A DNA stretch of 25,857 nt from an uncultured Neomegalonema sp. (lineage in GTDB: Bacteria; Pseudomonadota; Alphaproteobacteria; Rhodobacterales; Rhodobacteraceae), in NCBI GenBank assembly GCA_937958345.1, contig CALGNW010000055.1:1-25857 (forward strand), read 5' to 3'. A model generated the notes under the pieces. It was not told the origin of the DNA, ran no database searches, and saw only the letters and a list, made by a program, of their open reading frames with translations. Each line of letters begins with the position of its first letter. Positions within the stretch are counted from its first letter, which is position 1. Below are positions 14,816 through 22,111 of the stretch, in pieces. Made by a program: the position numbers and the translations under genes.

Positions 14816-15638
14816 CCTGTCGGTCTTTACACCCGAACGGCCCTTTCTGTTGCTCGGTTGTGGCAAGATGGGGGGCGCATTGCTGGACGGATGGCTTGCC
14901 CACGGGCTGGATTCCCGTTCAACCGTGATTTTGGACCCAAACCCCGCCGATACCCTCAAGGAGATTGAGGGTCTGAGCCTGCGGACAGACGGAACCTACC
15001 GCGGGCCGCCGCCCCGCGCCGTCATGCTGGCTGTAAAACCGCAAATGATGGACACGGCCTTGCCGGTCGTGTCGACGATGGCAGGTAAGGAAACGCTCTA
15101 TATTTCGATCGCAGCCGGCAAGCCGCTTGCGTATTTCGAGGGACAGTTCGGGGTGGAAACGCCGATCGTCCGCGTTATGCCGAATACGCCCGCCGCTGTC
15201 GGTGCCGGGGCCTCGGCCCTGATTGCCAATGCGGCATGCTCATCAGACGATAAAGCACTGGCCACCGCCATGACCGATTCGGTTGGTATCTCGGTATGGC
15301 TCGACAGCGAAGATCAAATGGATGCCGTCACGGGTGTGTCCGGATCCGGTCCCGCCTACATCTTTCATATGATCGAGGCCCTAACCGCCGCTGCGGAAGC
15401 CGAGGGCCTTGCGCCGGAACTGGCGTTGGCGCTGGCGCGGCAGACAGTTGTGGGGGCAGCGGCGCTCGCCGGAGCTTCGCCCGAGTCGGCAGAAACCCTG
15501 CGGGTAAACGTCACCAGCCCCAAGGGAACCACCGAAGCCGGGCTTTTAGAGTTAATGGACGATAAAAACGGACTGGCTTCGCTCATGCGAAAAACGGTCA
15601 AAGCCGCAGCAAACCGCAGTCGCGAGCTGCGTTCATAA
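14757..15638 (+). CDS. proC: Pyrroline-5-carboxylate reductase
   Basis: Last step of proline synthesis: NAD(P)H-dependent reduction of pyrroline-5-carboxylate. The Rossmann nucleotide site FLLLGCGKMGGALLDGWL opens the protein. LAVKPQMM, VRVMPNTPAAVGAGASAL and the C-terminal signature region TGVSGSGPAYIFHMIEAL to VTSPKGTTEAGL are all intact. With the ATG at 14757 it is 293 residues, slightly long because of an N-terminal tail, and overlaps the YbjN gene by 59 bases. A TTG at 14772 (GGAG seven bases upstream) or a TTG at 14739 are in-frame alternatives. It is followed by the phasin promoter region. Confidence 0.95.
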   Translation: MRRPLLTASTSDQPAATSTNLSVFTPERPFLLLGCGKMGGALLDGWLAHGLDSRSTVILDPNPADTLKEIEGLSLRTDGTYRGPPPRAVMLAVKPQMMDTALPVVSTMAGKETLYISIAAGKPLAYFEGQFGVETPIVRVMPNTPAAVGAGASALIANAACSSDDKALATAMTDSVGISVWLDSEDQMDAVTGVSGSGPAYIFHMIEALTAAAEAEGLAPELALALARQTVVGAAALAGASPESAETLRVNVTSPKGTTEAGLLELMDDKNGLASLMRKTVKAAANRSRELRS

Positions 15639-15643
15639 AATTT

Positions 15644-15697
15644 ATGTTGCACCGCACACAAAAAACTCTTGACGTTTTTGCTGCGATGCAACATATC
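15644..15697 (+). promoter_or_regulatory. Phasin promoter with a flanking inverted repeat (candidate PhaR operator)
   Basis: TTGACG (15669-15674), 17 bases, then CATATC (15692-15697) forms a reasonable housekeeping promoter. A perfect eight-base inverted repeat brackets it: ATGTTGCA (15644-15651) and TGCAACAT (15687-15694), the latter touching the -10 box. PhaR regulators of polyester granule genes in related alphaproteobacteria are reported to bind TGC-rich sites, so a repressor site is plausible. Binding here is inference. Confidence 0.5.
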
Positions 15698-15751
15698 TAC
15701 TTCATCGAAAGGCGGACACCGTCTTCAACGTTTTAAATGATGGAGCATCCA

Positions 15752-16219
15752 ATGAGCACCGAGAAAAACTGGTTCGACCCAAACACCTACATCGAAATGA
15801 TGAAAACCACGGACATGACGAAAATGTTCGAAGGCGCAACCGTACCAGGCTTCGACACCGAAGCTGTTACGGAAGCTCAGAAGAAAAACGTTCAGGCATT
15901 CGTCGATGCCAACCGTGTTGCTGCCGAGGGCTATCAATCGCTCTTCAAGAAACAGGTTGAAGTCATGCAGTCGAGCATCACCGAGATGACTGACGCAATG
16001 AAAGACGCTTCGACGACCCCGATGTCGGCTGAAACCGCTGAAAAGCGTATGGAAGATGCCAAAGCACAATTCGAAAAAGGCGTTGCCGTTTTCACCGATC
16101 TGTCCGACTCGGCGCGTAAGGCCAACGAAGACGCTTTCGCAATCATCCGCGCACGCTTCACCGAAGGCGTCACGGAAATCCGTGAAATTACCGAAGCTGC
16201 GATGAAAACCGCTGCCTGA
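15752..16219 (+). CDS. Phasin family protein
   Basis: Protein of 155 residues that should coat polyhydroxyalkanoate granules. It is almost wholly helical, without cysteine or a signal, and shows the phasin pattern: VTEAQKKNVQAFVDANRVAA, then YQSLFKKQVEVMQSSITEM, then EKRMEDAKAQFEKGVAVF. The ATG at 15752 has TGGAG six bases upstream. ATGs at 15737 and 15740 in the same frame are too close to or upstream of that ribosome site. It stands as a single gene between its own promoter and the terminator at 16272-16303. Codon choice is strongly biased (AAC, GAA, CGT, ACC), fitting high expression. No PHA synthase is in the window. Confidence 0.9.
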   Translation: MSTEKNWFDPNTYIEMMKTTDMTKMFEGATVPGFDTEAVTEAQKKNVQAFVDANRVAAEGYQSLFKKQVEVMQSSITEMTDAMKDASTTPMSAETAEKRMEDAKAQFEKGVAVFTDLSDSARKANEDAFAIIRARFTEGVTEIREITEAAMKTAA

Positions 16220-16271
16220 TAAAGTCTGCAATCGGCGCACCATCCACCAATAGTCTGCGTCGATCGCATCT

Positions 16272-16303
16272 GCCGCTCTCCCCCTGGGAGGGCGGCTTTT
16301 TTT
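16272..16303 (+). terminator. Strong rho-independent terminator after the phasin gene
   Basis: An eleven-base GC-rich stem (16272-16282 with 16286-16296, one G-T pair) around a three-base loop is followed by seven Ts. It fits the end of a highly expressed single-gene transcript. Confidence 0.92.
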
Positions 16304-16350
16304 ATGCGCGAAATCCCATTATTCAAATCTTAGAAAACGAAGGGTGCAAA

Positions 16351-16692
16351 ATGACCGATACAATTTCATTCGATGATTTTCTGAAAGTGGACATCAGGGC
16401 AGGAACGATTATCGAGGCTGTGCCTTTTCCAGAAGCGCGCAAGCCCGCCTTCAAACTGAAAATTGATTTCGGCAACGAAATCGGCGTGAAAAAATCATCC
16501 GCCCAGATCACGGTGCATTATAATCCGGATGTCCTTGTCGGGCGGCAGATCTTGGCTGTCGTGAACTTTCCACCGCGCCAGATCGGGCCGTTCATGTCGG
16601 AAGTTCTCACATTGGGCCTGTCGGATGGCAACGGCGATATCGTGCTGTTGGGCTCCGATCAGGCCGTGCCGAACGGGTCGAGAATGCACTGA
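16351..16692 (+). CDS. csaA: CsaA-type tRNA-binding protein
   Basis: Protein of 113 residues consisting only of the EMAPII-like OB-fold tRNA-binding domain, as in CsaA, which has been described as a chaperone-like protein that also binds tRNA. Typical segments are FDDFLKVDIRAGTIIEAVPF, ARKPAFKLKIDFG, KKSSAQIT, VNFPPRQIGPFMSEVLTLG and the C-terminal VPNGSRMH. Length and motifs match CsaA closely. The start ATG at 16351 has GAAGGG seven bases upstream. It lies between the phasin terminator and the convergent hemH gene, so it is probably transcribed alone. Confidence 0.92.
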   Translation: MTDTISFDDFLKVDIRAGTIIEAVPFPEARKPAFKLKIDFGNEIGVKKSSAQITVHYNPDVLVGRQILAVVNFPPRQIGPFMSEVLTLGLSDGNGDIVLLGSDQAVPNGSRMH

Positions 16693-16740
16693 GCATGGCA
16701 AATCAGATACCGACAGGCCGCTTACTTCTCCGAATTGCGG

Positions 16741-17850
16741 CTAGGCCGGAGTAAGCCACCCCTGGGACTCGTTCCCGATCACATCGACCAGCATATCAAT
16801 GTGGTCATCCCGGTCATTGAGGCACGGCAGATACGTGAACCGCTCACCGCCCGCTTCCTCGAAAGCTTCCCGGATTTCTTCGTTGATCTCTTCCAGCGTC
16901 TCGACGCAATCGGCGGAAAAGCCGGGCGCGAACATCACAAGATCTTTCTTGCCTTCTTTCGCCAGTTCCGCGACCCGCTCAACCGAATACGGGCGCAACC
17001 ATTCTTCCTTTCCGAACAGAGATTGAAAGCTGGTTTCCAGAAAGTCCTTTTCCCACCCGAGATGCTCGCGCAGCAGGCGCGTCGTCTTCTGGCATTGGCA
17101 GTGATAGGGGTCGCCGGACATCAGATACCGCAGCGGCACGCCGTGGTAAGAGGCGACGACGACATCAGGTTTGCCCTCCCCTTTTGCTTCGCGCTCGGCC
17201 ATATGTTCATTCAGAACATTCGCCAGAGAACCGATATAGCCGGGATGCTCGTAATAGGCCGGCACAGTGCGGATATACGGCTGCCAGCGTAATTTTTGCA
17301 AGGCATTGAACGCCTGATCGTTTGCCGTGCCGGTCGTCGGCGCGGCGTATTGAGGGTAGAGCGGGAAAAACACGATCCGCTCACAGCCCTTTTCCTGCAT
17401 TTCCCTGATTTTATGGATCGTCGACGGATTGCCGTAACGCATGCAAAAATCGACTTCGATCTGATCGCCATAAATCGCGTGCAGCTTTTCCGTCAGCTTG
17501 GCGACCTGATCTTTTGTAATCGTCAGCAGCGGCGATTCGTCCGCCTCCTCGTTCCAGATCGACTTATACGCCTCGCCCGAACTGAAGGGGCGCTTCGTGA
17601 GGATCACGAGGTTCAGCAACGGCCACCAAAGTGCACGATTGACGTCAACGACGCGGCGGTCGCTGAGAAATTCTTTCAAATACCGGCGCATCGACCAGTA
17701 ATCGGTGCCATCCGGCGTTCCCAGATTGGCAACCAGAATGCCGACCTTGCCGCGCGGCACGGGCGGGTGATCCGCACCGGCATGCAGCAGCCGGCCGGTT
17801 TCGCCGGGGCGGTGAATCTCAGTCGAGGCGTGGTTGGTATCGTCCAGCAT
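16741..17850 (-). CDS. hemH: Ferrochelatase
   Basis: Final enzyme of protohaem synthesis, inserting Fe2+ into protoporphyrin IX. Landmarks are VGILVANLGTPDGTDYWSMR, FFPLYPQYAAPTTGT, VVASYHGVPLRYL with the catalytic His, YHCQCQKTTRLLRE with extra cysteines, ETSFQSLFGKEEWLRPY, and FSADCVETLEEINEE with the conserved Glu. It has 369 residues from the ATG at 17850, which has GGAG six bases upstream. The frame is open to 17931, but translation from there would add 27 residues without family character. The 5' region contains TTGACG followed by TGCAACA, similar to parts of the phasin promoter. It lies 83 bases downstream of the methyltransferase gene on the same strand. Confidence 0.96.
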   Translation of the reverse strand: MLDDTNHASTEIHRPGETGRLLHAGADHPPVPRGKVGILVANLGTPDGTDYWSMRRYLKEFLSDRRVVDVNRALWWPLLNLVILTKRPFSSGEAYKSIWNEEADESPLLTITKDQVAKLTEKLHAIYGDQIEVDFCMRYGNPSTIHKIREMQEKGCERIVFFPLYPQYAAPTTGTANDQAFNALQKLRWQPYIRTVPAYYEHPGYIGSLANVLNEHMAEREAKGEGKPDVVVASYHGVPLRYLMSGDPYHCQCQKTTRLLREHLGWEKDFLETSFQSLFGKEEWLRPYSVERVAELAKEGKKDLVMFAPGFSADCVETLEEINEEIREAFEEAGGERFTYLPCLNDRDDHIDMLVDVIGNESQGWLTPA

Positions 17851-17933
17851 CCGAATCTCCGAAGGGAATGCCGAGGAAGCTATGTTTTTGTTGCACCGCG
17901 TCAATGGCAGAGCGCGGGCGAATGCGCGCATTG

Positions 17934-18869
17934 TTAGTTTCTACGATCCGGCTTTTCGCCGGCTGGTCGTTCTTCAGTCCCCAAAGCATCGGCGAGACGC
18001 ATCTTTGCCGAACCGGGACGCAAGGGCTTCTGCTGCGACGGCGCGGGTGCCCAGCCGTGCAAAAAGGCAATTTCAAACGTTGCCGTAACCTTGCCGTCCT
18101 TTCCTGCTGTTCCTGCATAAAGTTCCAGCATCCGCGCGAGCGTATCGCGGCGCATCGGGGCTTTATGCCGCTCCCGCATGACGTTGGTTTCGCCCATTGC
18201 GCGCAGATCGGACAGCAGGCGCAGCGGGTTTGAGTATTCCACAGGAATGATTTCGCGATCCGCGACAGGCAGAGCAAAACCCGCCCGTTGCAACAGCCCC
18301 CCGAGGTCGCGCAGATCGGCCATCGGTGCGACGCGCGGGCTAAGCCCTCCCGCTGTTTCGACCTCCGCATTGGTCAGATGCGTGCGCAATTCCTGCAAAG
18401 TCGTCCCGGCGAATAGAGCCGCCAACAACAAGCCATCAGGCTTTAACGCACGCCGCATCTGGATCAACGACCCCGGCAGATCATTGGCCCAGTGCAAGGT
18501 CAGCGGCGCAACAATCAGATCAAGGCTCGCTTCATCCAACGGCAAAGACTCTTCGTCAGCTACCAATGTGCGCGCAGAGGGCACGGCAAGCGCGGCCCGT
18601 GCCGCCATGACCGGCGAGGCATCAAGCTGCACGATGTTCTCAATGCCGAATTGCGATTCCAGCAGCCGCGCCATCCCGCCGTCACCTGCCCCGACGACCG
18701 CAGCGTCGTGGAACACGCGCTTTACATCACCCAATCGCTCGACGATCCGGGCCTCGGCCTCGCGCAGCAAAAAGTCAGCATCTGAGAGGGTGGCCGCCGC
18801 CCGATCGCGGCGCTGCCGCCACAAATCGCGATCAAAGGGGCCAAGCGTGTTTTCTGTCGGTATTCTCAT
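17934..18869 (-). CDS. NDUFAF5/BioC-like SAM-dependent methyltransferase-fold protein
   Basis: Protein of 311 residues with a class I methyltransferase fold. The SAM-binding loop is AAVVGAGDGG (about 56-65), an acidic second motif is QLDASPVMAARA (81-92), and LTLHWANDLPGSLIQMRRAL (123-142) is diagnostic of the BioC/NDUFAF5 branch. In alphaproteobacteria this protein commonly lies divergent to comF, and its mitochondrial relative NDUFAF5 hydroxylates an arginine in complex I; that role here is inferred. Biotin synthesis is less likely since no bio genes adjoin. The ATG at 18869 lacks a ribosome site, and its codon shares the bases CATG with a possible plus-strand comF start. Confidence 0.85.
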   Translation of the reverse strand: MRIPTENTLGPFDRDLWRQRRDRAAATLSDADFLLREAEARIVERLGDVKRVFHDAAVVGAGDGGMARLLESQFGIENIVQLDASPVMAARAALAVPSARTLVADEESLPLDEASLDLIVAPLTLHWANDLPGSLIQMRRALKPDGLLLAALFAGTTLQELRTHLTNAEVETAGGLSPRVAPMADLRDLGGLLQRAGFALPVADREIIPVEYSNPLRLLSDLRAMGETNVMRERHKAPMRRDTLARMLELYAGTAGKDGKVTATFEIAFLHGWAPAPSQQKPLRPGSAKMRLADALGTEERPAGEKPDRRN

Positions 18870-18909
18870 GCTGCTGAGGATAGTCTGGTTGGGGAAAAAA
18901 AGGAGGGAC

Positions 18910-18951
18910 CCTTTGCGTCAAACCGGCAGACCTTTGCGTCAAACCGGCAGA
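18910..18951 (+). repeat. Perfect 21-base tandem duplication at the start of comF
   Basis: The unit at 18910-18930 is repeated exactly at 18931-18951. It begins CCTTTGCGTC and ends CGGCAGA. As 21 is a multiple of three, it adds seven in-frame residues (PLRQTGR twice). Exact identity implies a recent slippage event. Confidence 0.95.
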
Positions 18952-19683
18952 ATAGTGCTGAGAAATATCGCAGACGCCCTTTATCCGCCCTGTTGCATGG
19001 CGTGCGACCAACCGGTCGCCGACGCGCAAATGCTTTGCGCCCCCTGCTGGAACGATATCGACCTGATTGATGGAACGACCTGTGATCGCTGCGGTACGGG
19101 GATGCCGCTCGCCTTGAAGGGCAGAGGGATAATCCACTGCGATGCATGTCTGTCCGTCCCGCTTACCTGGGATCGCGGGCGCGCAGCGGCAATCTACGGG
19201 GGCAGCGCCCGGTCGCTGGTGCTGGGCCTCAAGCACGGGGACAAACCCAATATTGCCGTCGCGCTGGGACGCTGGATGTGCAGGGCCGCCGCCGATATCA
19301 TCGCAGAAAGTGACGTCATCGTGCCGATTCCCCTCCACTGGCGACGCCTGCTGGCACGGCGGTACAATCAGTCGGCAGAGTTGGCGCGGGTTATGGCCCG
19401 CGAAACCGGCCTGCCCCACGGCCCGCACCTGCTGTCCCGCCCCCGACCGACCGAAATGCAGCGTGCGCGCAGCGCATCCGACAGGGCCAGAAATGTCCGC
19501 GACGCGTTCACTGTCCCGCCACGCAGGATAAAGGACGTTGCAGGACGCCGAATTTTGCTGGTCGACGATGTTCTTACAACAGGCGCAACGCTGAATGCGG
19601 CAACGGCGGCCTTGCGCGCCAGCGGGGCCGCATCGGTCTCAACGGTCGTATTTGCCCGTGTTCCGCATGCGGCAGAGATTTAA
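18913..19683 (+). CDS. comF: ComF family protein (double zinc-ribbon plus phosphoribosyltransferase fold)
   Basis: ComF-type protein, linked to natural transformation and single-strand DNA handling in bacteria that have been studied. The N-terminal half has a cysteine-rich zinc-binding module (YPPCCMACDQP, LCAPCW, CDRCG, CDACL). The C-terminal half has a PRTase fold with PIPLHWRRLLARRYNQSAEL and the PRPP loop ILLVDDVLTTGATL. I chose the TTG at 18913 because GGAGGG (18902-18907) lies five bases upstream. An ATG at 18868 in the same frame has no ribosome site and overlaps the divergent methyltransferase start. The choice gives 256 residues, starting inside the 21-base tandem repeat. Downstream, grxC follows by 51 bases with its own strong ribosome site. 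Confidence 0.9.
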   Translation: MRQTGRPLRQTGRIVLRNIADALYPPCCMACDQPVADAQMLCAPCWNDIDLIDGTTCDRCGTGMPLALKGRGIIHCDACLSVPLTWDRGRAAAIYGGSARSLVLGLKHGDKPNIAVALGRWMCRAAADIIAESDVIVPIPLHWRRLLARRYNQSAELARVMARETGLPHGPHLLSRPRPTEMQRARSASDRARNVRDAFTVPPRRIKDVAGRRILLVDDVLTTGATLNAATAALRASGAASVSTVVFARVPHAAEI

Positions 19684-19734
19684 TCGCAACAGGCGGCATC
19701 TCTTCCTATATGTAGTGTTCATAAGGAGATACCG

Positions 19735-19992
19735 ATGCCGACCGTTGAAATTTATACAAAATCCACCTGTGGCTACTGCACGATGGCCAAAAGGCTGCTG
19801 AAGTCGAAGAATGTCAGCTTTTCCGAATTTCCCGTCGCGGGCGATCCGGCAAAACTGGAAGAAATGATCAAGCGGTCGAACGGGGGCCGGACTGTTCCGC
19901 AGATCTTTATCAATGATCAGCATATCGGCGGGTTTGACGACATCAGCGCGCTGGACATGGTGGGCAAGCTCGACCCACTTCTGGCGGCGTAG
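19735..19992 (+). CDS. grxC: Glutaredoxin, GrxC type
   Basis: Glutathione-dependent disulfide reductase of 85 residues. The active site is CGYC (about 12-15), a variant of the usual CPYC that keeps both cysteines. The glutathione-binding TVPQIFIN with its cis-proline and HIGGFDDI follow in the standard positions. AAGGAG lies six bases before the ATG. It probably shares a transcript with comF and with the nitrilase-family gene that starts two bases after its stop. That neighbour could act on deaminated glutathione, which makes this a glutathione-related pair. Confidence 0.95.
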   Translation: MPTVEIYTKSTCGYCTMAKRLLKSKNVSFSEFPVAGDPAKLEEMIKRSNGGRTVPQIFINDQHIGGFDDISALDMVGKLDPLLAA

Positions 19993-19994
19993 CG

Positions 19995-20843
19995 GTGCGG
20001 GCGGCGGTCGTCCAGACAAATGCAACCGGCGATGTTGCACAAAACTTCGAGCGCACCGCCGCCCTGATCCGGCAGGCGTCCGGCGAGGGCGCGACATTTA
20101 TCCAAACGCCGGAGGTCACCAATATGATCCCGGCGACCGCCGCCGATCTCTTTGCTCTTGTTCGGGACGAACAAGACGACGAAACTCTTTCGGGCCTACG
20201 AAAACTTGCCGCCGAGCTTGCGGTCACGCTGCATATCGGGTCACTCGCGCTGCGGTCCGAGGATGCGAACCGCGCGGCCAATCGCGGCTTCCTGATCGCG
20301 CCGGATGGATCAATCATCGCCCGCTATGACAAGATCCATATGTTCGAGGCCGATTTGGGCGACAAGGGCAAATACCGCGAAGCCGCGCGATACCGGCCCG
20401 GCGACAGGGCGGTTCTGGCGCAGACGGCGGATATCCGTGTAGGCATGGGCATTTGCTACGACATGCGCTTTCCGGGGCTTTTCCGCGCACTGGCGCAAGC
20501 TGGCGCGCAAATCCTGACCGCGCCGAGTGCTTTTACGGTTCCGACGGGCAAGGCGCATTGGCATACGCTGCTGCGTGCAAGAGCCATCGAGAACGGCTGC
20601 TTTATGCTCGCCGCAGCCCAATGGGGCCTGCACGGCGGCAAAGACGAAAGCGCCATGCGCGAAAGCTATGGTCATTCATTGATTGTTGATCCCTGGGGCG
20701 CGGTCCTCGCCGATGCCGGCGAGGGCGAGGGCATCGCCATTGCCGACCTCGATCTGACCGCCATCGACCGCGCCCGCACGCGGATCGGCTCGCTGAATCA
20801 GGGCCGCGGGATAGTGGTCGAGGTCCAATCCGCCGCCCCGTAA
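19995..20843 (+). CDS. Carbon-nitrogen hydrolase (nitrilase superfamily, Nit1/Nit2-like amidase)
   Basis: Cytoplasmic amidohydrolase of 282 residues with a complete Glu-Lys-Cys triad: Glu in IQTPEVTN (about 40), Lys in RYDKIHMFEAD (about 113), Cys in GMGICYDMRFP (about 154). The sequence around the Lys and Cys is that of the Nit1/Nit2 group, which hydrolyses deaminated glutathione or omega-amides. The placement directly behind grxC supports a glutathione-repair role, which remains inference. The start is a GTG at 19995, two bases past the grxC stop, with no strong ribosome site of its own; coupling to grxC is likely. Confidence 0.9.
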   Translation: MRAAVVQTNATGDVAQNFERTAALIRQASGEGATFIQTPEVTNMIPATAADLFALVRDEQDDETLSGLRKLAAELAVTLHIGSLALRSEDANRAANRGFLIAPDGSIIARYDKIHMFEADLGDKGKYREAARYRPGDRAVLAQTADIRVGMGICYDMRFPGLFRALAQAGAQILTAPSAFTVPTGKAHWHTLLRARAIENGCFMLAAAQWGLHGGKDESAMRESYGHSLIVDPWGAVLADAGEGEGIAIADLDLTAIDRARTRIGSLNQGRGIVVEVQSAAP

Positions 20844-20915
20844 GCAAGCCTTCCGACGGAACCGAACCGTCCCGCGCGCGTTCATCAGGCAATAGCGCCA
20901 CTCGAGGAGTTTGCC

Positions 20916-22046
20916 ATGCCCCGCCGCCTCGGCTTTGCCGCCGGTTTCAGTTTGCTCGCCCTGACCGCCCCGGCGCAGGCCATTGACGTTGTCAGCTCAG
21001 GCGCAACTCAACTCACGGCAACGGCTGTTGAAAGTTTCCGGAACCCGTGGGCGATGACGTTCCTTCCCGATGGCCGCGCATTGGTCACCGAAAAGGGCGG
21101 CGCGCTCTGGCTCCTCGGGCAGGACCGGAAAAAGCTTGGACAGATAACCGGCGTCCCGCGCGTCCAAGCGCAGGGTCAGGGCGGTTTGGGCGATGTTATT
21201 CTGCATCCCGATTTCGACAGGAACGGCATTGTTTTTCTGTCCTTTGTCGAACGCGACGCCGACGATCCGTCGCTCAGCGGCGCGGCGGTTCAACGCGCAA
21301 CCCTGATGTTAACCGAAACCGGCGGCGAGCTGACCATGGCGGATGTCATTTGGCGGCAGGCCCCCAAAGTCACGGGTAACGGGCATTACGGGCATCGCAT
21401 GGCGTTTTCGCCTGACGGGTATTTGTTCATTACGTCTGGCGAGCGTCAAAAGTTCACCCCCGCGCAGAATATGGCGATGAATCTGGGTAAAGTAATCCGC
21501 CTGACCGACACCGGCGACATCCCCGCAGACAATCCCTTCGTCGGGCAAGGCGGGATTACCGGACAGATCTGGAGCCTCGGCCATCGCAATCCCCTCGGTA
21601 TCGATTTCGATGCGGGCGGCAATCTTTGGGTTCACGAGATGGGACCACGGCACGGCGACGAGCTGAACCGTATCGTGCGGGCGGAAAACTACGGGTATCC
21701 TGAGGTTTCCGAGGGCAGCCACTACAGCGGCGAGCCGATCCCCTCCCATGCCAGCAATCCGGTTTTCAAGCCGCCGGCGAAGGCGTGGGTTCCGGCGATC
21801 AGTCCCGCCGGTTTTGCCATCTATGACGGATCGGACTTCCCCGATTGGCGCGGCGACGGCCTGCTTGGCGGCCTGTCCTCCCGCGCGGTTGTCCGCGTGG
21901 AATTCGACGGCGACGCGGCGCGCGAGGCCGAAAGATACAGTTGGGGCATGCGGATTCGCGAAATTGAGCAAGGCCCGAACGGCGAGGTATTTGTGCTGGA
22001 GGACGGCGGAAACGGACGCTTAGTCCGGCTTGAACCGATGCAATAG
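20916..22046 (+). CDS. Periplasmic PQQ-dependent sugar dehydrogenase-like protein (aldose dehydrogenase, YliI type)
   Basis: Exported six-bladed beta-propeller of 376 residues. A signal peptide ends at about residue 22 (LLALTAPAQA). The propeller has the family sequence landmarks NPWAMTFLPDGRALVTEKGG, GQGGLGDVILHPDF, NGHYGHRMAFSPDGYLFIT, QIWSLGHRNPLGIDF, LWVHEMGPRHGDELN and NYGYPEVSEGSHY. GHR and RHGDELN carry residues that bind PQQ, calcium and substrate in the soluble aldose dehydrogenases. The substrate is probably an aldose sugar. No pqq synthesis gene is in the window, so cofactor supply is unknown. The ATG at 20916 has GAGGAG six bases upstream. A 72-base gap separates it from the amidohydrolase. 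Confidence 0.9.
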   Translation: MPRRLGFAAGFSLLALTAPAQAIDVVSSGATQLTATAVESFRNPWAMTFLPDGRALVTEKGGALWLLGQDRKKLGQITGVPRVQAQGQGGLGDVILHPDFDRNGIVFLSFVERDADDPSLSGAAVQRATLMLTETGGELTMADVIWRQAPKVTGNGHYGHRMAFSPDGYLFITSGERQKFTPAQNMAMNLGKVIRLTDTGDIPADNPFVGQGGITGQIWSLGHRNPLGIDFDAGGNLWVHEMGPRHGDELNRIVRAENYGYPEVSEGSHYSGEPIPSHASNPVFKPPAKAWVPAISPAGFAIYDGSDFPDWRGDGLLGGLSSRAVVRVEFDGDAAREAERYSWGMRIREIEQGPNGEVFVLEDGGNGRLVRLEPMQ

Positions 22047-22111
22047 CGCGGCTGCTTTCCTTTTCCGCGCGCAACATCCTATAAGGCAGGGCGTTTTCTG
22101 ACGGAGCCCCC

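Noticed and set aside
18178..18867. Upstream in-frame extension of comF to 501 residues
   Set aside because: The extension lies wholly antisense to the methyltransferase gene and has no ComF-family sequence; a strong ribosome site marks a start at 18913.
20855..20871. Short hairpin GACGG...CCGTC after the amidohydrolase gene
   Set aside because: The stem has only five base pairs and no T-tract follows, so it is not a credible terminator.
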